Positions 50,873 to 60,337 of a stretch of 64,000 nucleotides of DNA are shown piece after piece. Below the pieces are notes generated by a model. It was not told where the DNA came from, did not search any database, and worked only from the letters and a program-made list of their open reading frames with translations. Origin of the DNA: JAVBOW01 sp031550615 (GTDB lineage: Bacteria; Bacteroidota; Bacteroidia; Bacteroidales; Rikenellaceae); contig JAVBOL010000003.1 in the NCBI GenBank assembly GCA_031550615.1, positions 1 through 64,000 of the forward strand. The letters are read 5' to 3'. Position 1 is the stretch's first letter. Every line of letters begins with the position of its first letter. The position numbers and the translations under genes were made by a program.

Positions 50873-52705
50873 ATGAAAAAAATCCTACTCAAGTCACTGC
50901 TTTTTTTTGCGCTGTCCCTGGTGATCGGCGGATGCGATAAAGATGAAAACCCCACTCCCGAACCTCCCCCGCCCCCTCCTTCCGAGCGGATACTCACCCT
51001 GCCTGACATAACGGTTTGCGGGAAAAGCATGTTCGGGACTTTTGCCGCTGAGGACGTGGCCGAGCTATTGTACGCAAAAGCCGGCCTTAGCGAAGCCCAA
51101 TTCCATGCCGCCTATAAGAGCGTACAGATCGTCAAAATGACCAAGGACGGGAATACCGACGACCTTATCACCACGGTCCCTCTTACCAAGAGAGAGTTGG
51201 ACGACACGTACAACGGAGGTAACGGCGTCTCACAGGCCCAGGCTGACGCATACGCCAAAGATGCGGCGGACAATGCCATCGCTGAAGATGTCGTCTTCGC
51301 CATGGCATATACGGTTGCGCCCCCGACCAAAGTGCCATACGCCTTTAAATTGTACCTCTCACCCAAGGCGGTGGGTGCGGTCGATATGACCACAGGATCG
51401 TCGACCTTATCGGTAACGGTAAAATTCAAGGACCCGACGAACTCAAAACCAGACATCACCGAAGAATTCTGTGTAAAGGTCGTTATCCCTACCCAGGAAT
51501 TCACCTTCAACGGCGGGGCATGGGATGCGGCAGGCCCGGGCACGCTGTACAACGTAACGGCAAGCACCTTCGATTACTCGCGGGATAACACGTCGGGTGC
51601 CCCAAATTATGCCTATGGCGCATGGGCGGGCTGGAACACGGGCCGGGACCATTATTCGCACTTCGGTACTGACCTGGTTAGCGGTTTCATATACAAAGCC
51701 ACGGAATACAAACCGGCCAACCTCGACCAGTTTATCCGCCACATCCGCTCGAATGCCTCCGTCAGGTTCGAATTCAACGACGCGAAATTCTCATTGTACG
51801 CGCATCTGGCCGGGTATAGGGTCTCCAACAATCGGCAGGCCCTGTGGAGCAATGCGCAGCCAGCATTGAGCAATGCCGAGCTCCAGACATACAGCCATCC
51901 GGGCACGACGAACGACGCCCGCTACGACCGCCTGGCCGCCACGGTCTGGAATCAATTCGGTGCAACAGCGGCCGAAAATATCAAGACCACCAACCTGCCC
52001 TGGACCTACAACGAAACCCTTGGAAATGGAACGAATGTGGCTGCGGCCCAGCTGTGGCTCTCCGAGATCAGCGACTCGAACGGCTCCACGGCAGCCAGCA
52101 AAGTGATCGGCAGAAAAATCCCGATGCAACTGGTGGTCGAGTACAACCAGTACAACAAAATCCCAGTGCTCGATTTCGAAGTCCAATTTATCGACCCGCT
52201 GATGGTGACAAGTACAGAAGCCCTCGCCTTCACCGACGGGGAGATCAACGGCAGCTTTGTCAATGTGGATAGTAACACTTCCTGTGCCACATGGGACAAA
52301 TACATCATCTCACGCACTGCCCTGGCCACTCCCAACCCCAATCCGTTCAACCTCAAAGGCGGATATTCGCAGCAGCTCTGGGACTACCTCCAGATCAGGT
52401 CGATCATATACAATACCAACGCAGCCAATACCAACCTGAAACTTACCGGTAGCGTATACGTGCCCACTGCGGGCGTCACCAACGGCCAACTGCCCGTGAA
52501 TGTTTCCCTGAAACAGGTGAAAAACTACGACGCGAGCTCAGGCGCCTACGTCGAAGTGGCGGATAATCCCACCCACCTGCGATACTTCAATAACAGCGGC
52601 GCACCAGTCAGTGCGGACTTTATGATCTATATCGACGCGCAGGTGCGCTACAAATGGGGTGTCAAAACTATCAACCAGGCCTTTGAAGTAAAAAAGAGCT
52701 ATTAG
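50873..52705 (+). CDS. Large putative surface lipoprotein, function unknown
   Basis: 610 aa. Lipoprotein signal 'SLLFFALSLVIGGC' (Cys ~21) followed by 'DKDENPTPEPPPPPPSE': acidic/Lys residues right after the Cys resemble the Bacteroidota surface-export signal, and the Pro-rich run is a linker. The rest has no family I recognise; many Tyr, Asn and Thr residues and beta-type stretches suggest a cell-surface beta-rich protein. Length and composition recall glycan-binding or adhesin-like lipoproteins, but no susC/susD pair is adjacent. Single-gene unit with its own promoter and terminator. Confidence 0.8.
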   Translation: MKKILLKSLLFFALSLVIGGCDKDENPTPEPPPPPPSERILTLPDITVCGKSMFGTFAAEDVAELLYAKAGLSEAQFHAAYKSVQIVKMTKDGNTDDLITTVPLTKRELDDTYNGGNGVSQAQADAYAKDAADNAIAEDVVFAMAYTVAPPTKVPYAFKLYLSPKAVGAVDMTTGSSTLSVTVKFKDPTNSKPDITEEFCVKVVIPTQEFTFNGGAWDAAGPGTLYNVTASTFDYSRDNTSGAPNYAYGAWAGWNTGRDHYSHFGTDLVSGFIYKATEYKPANLDQFIRHIRSNASVRFEFNDAKFSLYAHLAGYRVSNNRQALWSNAQPALSNAELQTYSHPGTTNDARYDRLAATVWNQFGATAAENIKTTNLPWTYNETLGNGTNVAAAQLWLSEISDSNGSTAASKVIGRKIPMQLVVEYNQYNKIPVLDFEVQFIDPLMVTSTEALAFTDGEINGSFVNVDSNTSCATWDKYIISRTALATPNPNPFNLKGGYSQQLWDYLQIRSIIYNTNAANTNLKLTGSVYVPTAGVTNGQLPVNVSLKQVKNYDASSGAYVEVADNPTHLRYFNNSGAPVSADFMIYIDAQVRYKWGVKTINQAFEVKKSY

Positions 52706-52739
52706 CACACCCTGGGCGGCGATGCCCACCGCAAATGCA

Positions 52740-52781
52740 GAAAATCCCTTGCCGCGACACCGGCAGGGGATTTTCCTTTTT
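52740..52781 (+). terminator. Terminator of the lipoprotein gene
   Basis: 15-bp stem with one wobble pair (52740-52754 with 52761-52775), 6-base loop, followed by a T-run. Confidence 0.85.
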
Positions 52782-52864
52782 TATTTCATTGTAACAGTAG
52801 GGTGTATAGAATGCGGCCAGGCAATTTTTGGGTGCAAGCACGCACAACTGTGCTCTCCTTTCAC

Positions 52865-52872
52865 TATCTTTG
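52865..52872 (+). promoter_or_regulatory. -7 box (TATCTTTG) close to an ATG
   Basis: Exact TAnnTTTG with only 6 bases between it and the ATG at 52879, so transcription would begin at or next to the start codon (possible leaderless mRNA). Confidence 0.55.
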
Positions 52873-52878
52873 GCCTCA

Positions 52879-53652
52879 ATGTCTACCACCCTCACATTTT
52901 TAGGTACGGGCACTTCCCAGGGAGTGCCGGTCATCTCGTGCCCCTGCTGTGTCTGTTCGTCGCCAGACAGGCGCGATAAGCGGTTGCGTTCGGCTGCAAT
53001 GGTCGAGCATGGGGCGACGCGCATAATTATCGACGCCGGGCCCGATTTCCGCCAGCAGATGTTGCGCGAAGATATCCGGCGCATCGACGGCATACTGCTC
53101 ACCCACGAGCACAAGGACCATATCGCCGGGCTGGACGACGTGAGGGCGTTCAACTACACCTCGGGGCGTGAAGTGGCGCTTTATGCCGAGGGGCGCGTGC
53201 AGCGGGTGGTCAAAAAGGATTTCGACTACGCCTTTTCCGAAGAGCGGTACCCCGGCGTGCCAGACATCAGGCTCGTAGACATCGGCGAAGAGCCTTTCCG
53301 CATTGGCGACATGGAAATAATCCCGATCCGCGGACGGCATTACCGTCTGCCGGTGCTGGGTTTCCGCATCGGGGGGATCGCCTACCTGACCGACTTCAAC
53401 GGCATAGAGAGCGGCGAAATGGATAAGTTGCGCGGCGTGGAGGCATTGGTGGTCAACGCCCTGAGGCGTGAGCCCCACATTTCGCACTTCACGCTCGACG
53501 AGGCGCTGCATATCAGTGCGTCGGTCGGTGCGCAGCGGACGTACATAACCCACATATCGCACCAAATGGGACGACACGACCAGGTGTGCTGCGGGTTGCC
53601 CGACGGCGCCACGCTGGCTTACGACGGGCTTAAAATAACGAGCGAGAGATGA
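52879..53652 (+). CDS. MBL-fold metal hydrolase (PhnP-like)
   Basis: 257 aa from the ATG at 52879. N-terminal 'LTFLGTGTSQGVPVISCPCCVCSSPDRRDKRLRSA' is typical of the PhnP-like group. Metal ligands 'THEHKDH' (His 76, His 78, Asp 80, His 81) plus 'YLTDFNG' and 'THISHQMG' complete the two-metal site. Probably a phosphodiesterase acting on small cyclic phosphates or nucleotides; substrate unknown. It overlaps the radical SAM gene by ATGA. Confidence 0.9.
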   Translation: MSTTLTFLGTGTSQGVPVISCPCCVCSSPDRRDKRLRSAAMVEHGATRIIIDAGPDFRQQMLREDIRRIDGILLTHEHKDHIAGLDDVRAFNYTSGREVALYAEGRVQRVVKKDFDYAFSEERYPGVPDIRLVDIGEEPFRIGDMEIIPIRGRHYRLPVLGFRIGGIAYLTDFNGIESGEMDKLRGVEALVVNALRREPHISHFTLDEALHISASVGAQRTYITHISHQMGRHDQVCCGLPDGATLAYDGLKITSER

Positions 53653-55751
53653 AAAAACTGCTGCTCATCACCCCTCCCCTGCTGCAACCCAACGCGCCCT
53701 ACCCCGCCACGGCGTACCTGGCGGGATGGCTACGCCCGCGCGGGATCGAGGTGGCCCAGATGGACCTTTCGATAGAGCTGCTGGGCGAGGTTTTCTCCGC
53801 CGCGTTCCTGAGCGGGGTTTTCGACGCGTTCGAGGGCGGCGACCAGGATGCGCAACGCATTTACGCCCTGCGCGGGCAATATATCGCCACCGTCGAGCCT
53901 GTGATCGCCTTCCTGCGCGGACAAAACCCGACACTCGCCACGCAGGTCTGCCGTCCGGGATTCCTGCCCCAGGGCGCGGCGTTCGATGCGATAGACGACC
54001 TGCAGGAAACGTTCGGGTCGTTAGGCACGCAGGACTGCGCCAAATACCTGTGCACGTTATATTTGCATGACCTCTGCTCATTCCTGCGCGCCACGGTTTC
54101 CGAGCATTTCGAAATAGCGCGCTACGGGGAGAGCATCGCGCTTTCCGCGCCGGGATTCGCCCCCCTGGCCGGTGCGCTCAACGCACGACCCAATATCATC
54201 GAGGAGCGGATGCTTTCGCTTCTGGACGCAAGGATGCGCGCCGAGGGGGCCGATGCGGTCGGCTTCTCCGTGCCGTTTCCGGGTAATTTGCTCTCCGCGC
54301 TGCGTTGCGCTCAATACATCAAGCGAGAATTTCCCGGCGTAAAGACCATTATCGGCGGAGGCTACCCGTCGACCGAATTGCGCAACCTGAGCGACGGAGG
54401 CATATTCAAATACATAGACTACATCGTTTTAGACGACGGCGAGTTGCCCCTGGAACGCATAATGACCGATGGTGAGCTGGTAAACACCTACACAAAAGAG
54501 GGATTCCACAAAGGTGATGGACATGTGCCTCATCAGGAGCATCCGGGGCCTGATTTCGACGGGTTGCCGCACGGGCTCTATTTCTCGCTTTTCGAGCGGA
54601 CCAACCCCATGCACCGACTTTGGAGCGACGGGCGGTGGAATAAACTGATGCTGGCGCACGGCTGCTACTGGGCGCAATGCTCTTTCTGCGACACCACGCT
54701 GCCCTACATAGGGCGGTACCAGGCCGCATCTGCGGTCCAGATCGCAGACCAGATGGACCACACGGCGGCACAGACCGGCTCGGACGGGTTCCATTTCATC
54801 GACGAGGCCGCCCCGCCCAAGCTGCTCCGGGAGCTGTCGCTGGAGCTGCTGCGGCGCGGACGGCGATACACATGGTGGACGAATATACGCTTCGAGACGG
54901 CCTTCACGGGCGATCTGTGCCGGCTGATGTCCGCCGCCGGGTGCATCGCCGTGTCGGGCGGCCTGGAAGCGGCGGGCGACCGGCTGCTGACGCTTATCAA
55001 CAAGGGCGTGACCGTGGAGCAAGCCACCGTCGCGATGCGCAACTTCTTCTACTCGGGCATAATGGTGCACGCATACCTGATGTACGGGCTGCCCGGGCAG
55101 ACGTTGCAGGAAACGGTCGATTCGCTCGAAATAGTGCGGCAGATGTTCCGCGCACAGCTGATCGATTCGGCGTTCTGGCACCGCTATGCCATGACCCTGC
55201 ACAGCCCCATGGGACAAGACCCAGCACGGTGGGGTGTGACGCGCAAGGGCGAACACCTCAACCCGTTCGCCAACAACGAAGTGCGCTTCTCGGAAAAAAG
55301 GGAATACAACATAGCTTCGGCTGGCGACTCCCTGCGCGAGGCGCTGGATAACTTTTTGGCCGGCAGCGGATTGGAGCGCCCGGCGCACAAATGGTTCGAG
55401 GGCAAAGCGCCTGTCACCTCTATCGAAGAATCGCTCATTACCGACAGCCTGATAAAACCTGACGGTTGTCGCCTTTTTAACCCCTCGGCGAGGTTGGTGT
55501 GGCTCGGCGCGCCGCTGGTGCGCACCCCGGAAGGTGTTTTGGTACTCGGCGCGGCGGAAGACAAGGAGTTTAAATTCGCGCAGACCGATGCCGATTTTAT
55601 GATCGAAATCACGCTCCTGGCCGCCGACCTCGACCGCAGGACCACCTTCGCCGAGGTAAAGGAAATGTATAAAAACGAGAAGCCGTTCGCCGAGCTTTAC
55701 CACTCCAAAAAGTGGGACCGGCTGCGTGAATTCGGCCTCTTACAACTATAA
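53649..55751 (+). CDS. B12-binding-like radical SAM protein with CX4CX2C motif
   Basis: 700 aa. Residues ~1-270 resemble the cobalamin-binding Rossmann domain of class B radical SAM enzymes ('KLLLITPPLLQPNAPYPATAYLAGWLRPRG', 'VKTIIGGGYPST'), but no D-x-H-x-x-G is visible, so B12 may not bind. The cluster motif 'HGCYWAQCSFCDTT' has Cys 339, 344 and 347, i.e. C-x4-C-x2-C rather than C-x3-C-x2-C. 'GGLEAAGDRLLTLINKGVT' and 'YLMYGLPGQTLQET' fit the SAM barrel. Reaction unknown. Coupled to the MBL hydrolase (ATGA overlap); the SDR starts 4 bases downstream. Confidence 0.87.
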   Translation: MKKLLLITPPLLQPNAPYPATAYLAGWLRPRGIEVAQMDLSIELLGEVFSAAFLSGVFDAFEGGDQDAQRIYALRGQYIATVEPVIAFLRGQNPTLATQVCRPGFLPQGAAFDAIDDLQETFGSLGTQDCAKYLCTLYLHDLCSFLRATVSEHFEIARYGESIALSAPGFAPLAGALNARPNIIEERMLSLLDARMRAEGADAVGFSVPFPGNLLSALRCAQYIKREFPGVKTIIGGGYPSTELRNLSDGGIFKYIDYIVLDDGELPLERIMTDGELVNTYTKEGFHKGDGHVPHQEHPGPDFDGLPHGLYFSLFERTNPMHRLWSDGRWNKLMLAHGCYWAQCSFCDTTLPYIGRYQAASAVQIADQMDHTAAQTGSDGFHFIDEAAPPKLLRELSLELLRRGRRYTWWTNIRFETAFTGDLCRLMSAAGCIAVSGGLEAAGDRLLTLINKGVTVEQATVAMRNFFYSGIMVHAYLMYGLPGQTLQETVDSLEIVRQMFRAQLIDSAFWHRYAMTLHSPMGQDPARWGVTRKGEHLNPFANNEVRFSEKREYNIASAGDSLREALDNFLAGSGLERPAHKWFEGKAPVTSIEESLITDSLIKPDGCRLFNPSARLVWLGAPLVRTPEGVLVLGAAEDKEFKFAQTDADFMIEITLLAADLDRRTTFAEVKEMYKNEKPFAELYHSKKWDRLREFGLLQL

Positions 55752-55755
55752 TACG

Positions 55756-56568
55756 ATGGATTTCAAGGACAAAGTAGTCGTCATAACCGGCGCGTCGTCA
55801 GGCATTGGCCTCGCCCTGGCGCAAAGATTCGCAAAGGCCGAGGCCAAAGTGGTAATGGGCGCGCGCTCGGTGGAAAAATTGGCCGAGGTGGCCTCGGCGA
55901 TCTCCACGCTCGGGGGCGAGGCGGCATACGTGGCTGCGGACGTGACCCGCGAGGAGGATTGCAAACGCCTGGTCGACACTGCGGTGGAGCGTTTCGGGCG
56001 CATCGACATACTGATCTGCAACGCGGGGATCTCGATGCGTGCGCTGTTCGACGAGGTGGACCTGGACGTGCTGCGCCGGTTGATGGACGTGAACTTCTGG
56101 GGCACGGTCTACTGCGTGAAATACGCCCTGCCGCACATCCAGAGGACGAAAGGCTCGATAGTGGGCGTGTCCTCCGTCGCGGGTATCCACGGGCTGCCGG
56201 GGCGCACGGGATATTCGGCCTCGAAATTCGCGATGACTGGTTTCCTGGAAACCATCCGCATCGAAAACCTCAAAAAGAAAGTGCACGTGATGGTTGCGTG
56301 CCCCGGATTCACAGCCTCGAACGTGCGCCTCTCGGCGCTCACCGCCGACGGGTCGAGCCAGGGCGAAACCCCGCGCGACGAGGGTAAAATGATGTCCGCC
56401 TCCGAAGTCGCCCGGCGCATCGCCGACGGCATCTCGGCCCGCAAACGCACGCTGCTGATGGAATTCGACGGACGCGCGACGACCTTTATCAAGAAATTTG
56501 CGCCGGGCTTCCTCGACCGCATGTTTTACAGGCACATGGCCAAAGAGCCCAACTCGCCGTTCAAATAG
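55756..56568 (+). CDS. Short-chain dehydrogenase/reductase
   Basis: 270 aa from the ATG at 55756, 4 bases after the radical SAM stop; a GTG at 55726 is in frame but lies within the previous gene. Cofactor loop 'TGASSGIG' (11-18), 'NAG' at the fold centre, catalytic Ser in 'VGVSSVAGIHGLPGRTG' and 'YSASKFA' (Tyr, Lys). Classical SDR; 'GARSVEKL' after the second strand suggests NADP(H). Substrate unknown. Confidence 0.92.
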   Translation: MDFKDKVVVITGASSGIGLALAQRFAKAEAKVVMGARSVEKLAEVASAISTLGGEAAYVAADVTREEDCKRLVDTAVERFGRIDILICNAGISMRALFDEVDLDVLRRLMDVNFWGTVYCVKYALPHIQRTKGSIVGVSSVAGIHGLPGRTGYSASKFAMTGFLETIRIENLKKKVHVMVACPGFTASNVRLSALTADGSSQGETPRDEGKMMSASEVARRIADGISARKRTLLMEFDGRATTFIKKFAPGFLDRMFYRHMAKEPNSPFK

Positions 56569-56571
56569 ACT

Positions 56572-56606
56572 AAAAGGCCGCCTTTTTCGAAAGGCGGCCT
56601 TTTTTA
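56572..56606. terminator. Bidirectional terminator between SDR gene and uvrA
   Basis: 14-bp perfect stem (56572-56585 with 56590-56603) and ttcg tetraloop; A-run and T-run flank it. Confidence 0.9.
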
Positions 56607-59420
56607 CAATATCTCTTTGAGGAATTGGCCGGTATAGCTCTCCTTAATTCTGGCCACCTGCTCGGGAGTGCCCTGAGCGACCACGCGGCCACCTGCCGCC
56701 CCGCCTTCGGGACCTATGTCGATCAGGTGGTCGGCGACCTTGATAACGTCGAGGTTGTGCTCGATCACCAGCACGCTGTTGCCGCGCTCGACGAGCTTGT
56801 CGATCACCTCCAACAGTTGGCGCACATCCTCGAAATGCAGTCCTGTGGTCGGCTCGTCCAAAATATATAAGGTGCTGCCGGTGTCCTTGCGGGCGAGTTC
56901 GGCGGATAGTTTTATGCGCTGGCTCTCGCCGCCAGACAGCGTGGTGCAGGGCTGGCCGAGGGTCAGGTAACCCAGCCCCACGTCCTGGATGGCCTTGAGT
57001 CTGGTGTATATCGAGGGGATGTGCTCGAAAAATTCGACCGCACGGTTGACGGTCATATTGAGCACATCATTGATGCTGTGGCCCTTATATTTCACGGCCA
57101 GCGTTTCGCGGTTGTAACGGTTGCCGCCGCACACCTTGCAGCGCACGTAAACGTCCGGCAGGAAGTTCATCTCGATGGTCTGCACCCCCGCGCCGCGGCA
57201 CTCCTCGCAGCGCCCGCCCTTGACGTTGAATGAGAAACGTCCGGCTTTGAAGCCGCGTACCTGGGCGTCCGGCGTAGCCTCGAACAGCTTTCGGATATCG
57301 CCGAAAACGTTGGAATATGTAGCAGGATTGCTGCGCGGCGTGCGCCCTATGGGCGATTGGTCGACGACCACCAATTTATCGACGTTGTCGATGCCCTCGA
57401 TCCCCTCGTGCTCCAACGGCTGGTCGAAAGAGCGGTAAAGGTGGCGCGAAAGCGCGGGACGCAGCGTGTCGCTGACGAGCGAGGACTTGCCGCTGCCGCT
57501 CACCCCCGTGACGCAGATCATCGCCCCGAGCGGGAAATCGACCGTTATGTCTTTGAGGTTGTTGCCCCTGGCTCCGACGACGGTTATCTTTTTGCCGTTT
57601 CCTGCACGGCGCTCGACGGGGACCTCTATCCGGCGGCGACCGGTCAGGTAATCCGCCGTTATGCTGTCGCTGGCGGCGATCTGGTCGAAAGTGCCTTTGG
57701 CGACTATGTAGCCGCCTTTCATGCCGGCCTTGGGACCCACGTCGACGATGAAGTCCGCAGCGCGCATCATCTCCTCGTCATGCTCCACGACGATCACCGA
57801 GTTGCCCGCGTCGCGCAGCTCCTTGAGGCTGGAGATAAGGCGGCGGTTATCCCGCTGATGCAGCCCTATGCTCGGTTCATCGAGGATGTAGAGCACGTTC
57901 ACGAGTTTCGAGCCGATCTGCGTGGCAAGGCGTATGCGCTGGCTCTCGCCGCCAGAGAGCGACCGCGAGGCGCGCCCCAGGGAGAGGTAGCCGAGCCCGA
58001 CATCCGACAGGAAGCGTACGCGCTCACGTATCTCCTTGACGATCTCACGGGCTATGGCCTGTTCGCGGTCGGTCATCAGGGCCTCCACCCCGCCGATCCA
58101 TGCGGCGAATTCCTCGATGCTCATCGCCGAGATCTCGGCGATATTCAGCCCCCCGATGCGGAAATGTAACGCCTCGCTGCGAAGGCGCGATCCGCCGCAC
58201 ACCCCGCAGCGTTGGCGCACGAGGAATTGGTCGCGCCATTTGCCCCCGTGCCCTTCGTCGTCCTGCTGGCGGTCTATCCACTCCGAAAGGCCGTCCCAGG
58301 AGATCATCTGGTAGCCCGAGGTGGCGTTGAATTGGTGCATATCGATGCGCAGCGGCTCGGACTCACCGTACAAAATAGCGCTCAACGCCTCGTCGGAAAG
58401 CGTTTCGAGGGGATCGTCCAGCGTGAAATCGTATTGTTTGCCCAGCGCCTCCATGAGCGCGAAGAGTAGGCTCTGGCGGTATTTCCCCAGCGGCTCGATA
58501 GCCCCCTGGCGCATGGTTTTACTTTGGTCGGGAATGATGCGGTCAAGGTCGAAGACAGCCTCGTCGCCAAGGCCGTTGCAGTGCGGGCATGCCCCCTGCG
58601 GCGAGTTGAAGGAGAAGCTGTGCGGCGCGGGGTCGGCGAACGAAACGCCGCTGGTGGGGCACATCAGATGGCGAGAGAAATAGCGCACCTTGTCCTGGGC
58701 GTCGTAGTCGTAGACCGACATCGAGCCTTTGCCCTGGCGCAGGGCCTCGCGCAGGCTTTTAAGTATGCGGTCGCGGCTATCTTCCTCGGCCACAAGGCGG
58801 TCTATCACAAGGTCTATGTTGTGTACCTTGTAGCGGTCGAGCTTCATGCCGGGGGCCAGCTCCTCGATCCTGCCGTCGATGCGTGCGTATAAAAACCCTT
58901 TCTTGACGAGCGATTCGAAAAGTTCACGGTAATGTCCCTTGCGCCCGACGACGATGGGGGCCAGCAGCGCGATGCGGCGGTCAGTGTACCCTGAAAGGAT
59001 GAGCGAGAGTATCTGCTCGTCGGTGTAGTGCACCATCTGTTCGCCGGTGACGGGCGAAAAAGCCCTCGACGCGCGGGCGTACAACAGGCGCAGGTAGTCG
59101 TTGATCTCGGTCACGGTGCCGACCGTCGAGCGCGGGTTCTTATTGGTGGTCTTCTGCTCGATGGCCACCACGGGGCTCAGGCCGGTTATGTTGTCGACGT
59201 CGGGACGCTCCATGCTGCCCACGAACTGGCGGGCGTAGGACGACAGGGTTTCCATATAACGGCGCTGCCCCTCGGCATAGATCGTGTCGAAAGCCAGCGA
59301 CGACTTGCCCGAGCCGGAAAGCCCCGTCACCACGACAAGGCTGTTGCGCGGGATCTCGAGGTCTACGTTCTTGAGGTTGTGGGCGCGCGCGCCCGTTATG
59401 GCTATTTTCTCCTGTTTCAT
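56604..59420 (-). CDS. uvrA: Excinuclease ABC subunit A
   Basis: 938 aa from the ATG at 59420, which overlaps the mltD stop (ATGA). Two ABC modules: Walker A 'GLSGSGKSS' near residue 35 and 'GVSGSGKSS' near 640, signatures 'SLSGGESQRIRLA' and 'TLSGGESQRIKLS'. Zinc modules: 'CGVCGGSRL' and 'CEECRGAG...CKVCGG'; the first module reads 'CPTSGVSF...CPHCNGLG', so one Cys is Ser. It recognises bulky DNA damage for UvrB/UvrC. Confidence 0.97.
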   Translation of the reverse strand: MKQEKIAITGARAHNLKNVDLEIPRNSLVVVTGLSGSGKSSLAFDTIYAEGQRRYMETLSSYARQFVGSMERPDVDNITGLSPVVAIEQKTTNKNPRSTVGTVTEINDYLRLLYARASRAFSPVTGEQMVHYTDEQILSLILSGYTDRRIALLAPIVVGRKGHYRELFESLVKKGFLYARIDGRIEELAPGMKLDRYKVHNIDLVIDRLVAEEDSRDRILKSLREALRQGKGSMSVYDYDAQDKVRYFSRHLMCPTSGVSFADPAPHSFSFNSPQGACPHCNGLGDEAVFDLDRIIPDQSKTMRQGAIEPLGKYRQSLLFALMEALGKQYDFTLDDPLETLSDEALSAILYGESEPLRIDMHQFNATSGYQMISWDGLSEWIDRQQDDEGHGGKWRDQFLVRQRCGVCGGSRLRSEALHFRIGGLNIAEISAMSIEEFAAWIGGVEALMTDREQAIAREIVKEIRERVRFLSDVGLGYLSLGRASRSLSGGESQRIRLATQIGSKLVNVLYILDEPSIGLHQRDNRRLISSLKELRDAGNSVIVVEHDEEMMRAADFIVDVGPKAGMKGGYIVAKGTFDQIAASDSITADYLTGRRRIEVPVERRAGNGKKITVVGARGNNLKDITVDFPLGAMICVTGVSGSGKSSLVSDTLRPALSRHLYRSFDQPLEHEGIEGIDNVDKLVVVDQSPIGRTPRSNPATYSNVFGDIRKLFEATPDAQVRGFKAGRFSFNVKGGRCEECRGAGVQTIEMNFLPDVYVRCKVCGGNRYNRETLAVKYKGHSINDVLNMTVNRAVEFFEHIPSIYTRLKAIQDVGLGYLTLGQPCTTLSGGESQRIKLSAELARKDTGSTLYILDEPTTGLHFEDVRQLLEVIDKLVERGNSVLVIEHNLDVIKVADHLIDIGPEGGAAGGRVVAQGTPEQVARIKESYTGQFLKEIL

Positions 59421-60331
59421 TTGACGGCGTCTCTGAAGCGGTCGCGGGGGATCTTGACGCGGTAACACTTTTTTGAAGGGTTCTCCCACGAGTAGTCGCG
59501 GATCCAGTGGTTCAGTTCGCGCAGCATCTTATAAGTAGTCCCGTGCTGCCTGGCCACCTCGGGCCAATCTATCGGCGATCCTTCGACCTCGACCGTATGG
59601 TAACGCTCCAGGGGCTTGTGGTATTGCGCACTCTCGATCATCATGCCGTAACGGGCGGGGTTTTCGGCGATCATTTTCCATGACAACACGCGGAAAACAT
59701 AGCGCAGCGTCTCCTCGGGCAGGAACATTTCGTAATAGTCGCCGGTCGACTGCAACGCCGCACGCCGGGCAAGCCCCGCGTTACCGACGTTATACGCCGC
59801 CGCGGCCATCGTCCACGACCCGAAACGCGCATAGGACTCCTTGAGGTGGTTGCATGCCACCTGCGTGGCTTTCTCGATGTGGTAGCGCTCGTCGAGGTTA
59901 GGGGCGACTTCGAGCCCTGCCGCCTTTCCCACCTGGGGCATTAGTTGCCACAGCCCGGCTGCGCCCGCTCCCGAGACCACGTTGGGGTTAAGCCCGCTTT
60001 CGGCCATACAGAGGTATTTGAAGTCGTCGGGCACGCCGTTGCGCGCCAGAATAGGCTCTATTATGGGCAGGTAACGCGTCGTGTTGAGCAGGGTCGAGAG
60101 CGTGCGCGAATGCATATATGCGGTTATCATCAACTCGCGTTCGAGGCTCTCGCGCGTATCGTAGTTCTCCAGGGGAACCCTCTCGCCGGCGAAATCGAGC
60201 GAAGGGGGCATCGCAGGCACGAAAACCATCGAGAATGCAGTCTGGGGCTGCTGTCCGACAAGTGGCTGTCCCGCGGCGTGCATACAGCACACTGCGAGTA
60301 TCGCGGCAAAAAGGTATGTGGTTTTTTTCAT
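59417..60331 (-). CDS. Lytic transglycosylase (MltD-like)
   Basis: 304 aa from the ATG at 60331 with signal peptide 'MKKTTYLFAAILAVCCMHAAG'; 21 earlier in-frame codons overlap the promoter. Soluble-lytic-transglycosylase domain: 'FKYLCMAESGLNPNVVSGAGAAGLWQLMPQVG' with catalytic Glu 111, and 'WTMAAAAYNVGNAGLARR'. It cleaves glycan strands of peptidoglycan in the periplasm. A short C-terminal domain ('TVEVEGSPIDWPEVARQHGTTYKMLRELN') resembles a LysM-like tail. Coupled to uvrA by a 4-base overlap. Confidence 0.9.
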   Translation of the reverse strand: MKKTTYLFAAILAVCCMHAAGQPLVGQQPQTAFSMVFVPAMPPSLDFAGERVPLENYDTRESLERELMITAYMHSRTLSTLLNTTRYLPIIEPILARNGVPDDFKYLCMAESGLNPNVVSGAGAAGLWQLMPQVGKAAGLEVAPNLDERYHIEKATQVACNHLKESYARFGSWTMAAAAYNVGNAGLARRAALQSTGDYYEMFLPEETLRYVFRVLSWKMIAENPARYGMMIESAQYHKPLERYHTVEVEGSPIDWPEVARQHGTTYKMLRELNHWIRDYSWENPSKKCYRVKIPRDRFRDAVK

Positions 60332-60337
60332 GGCCGG

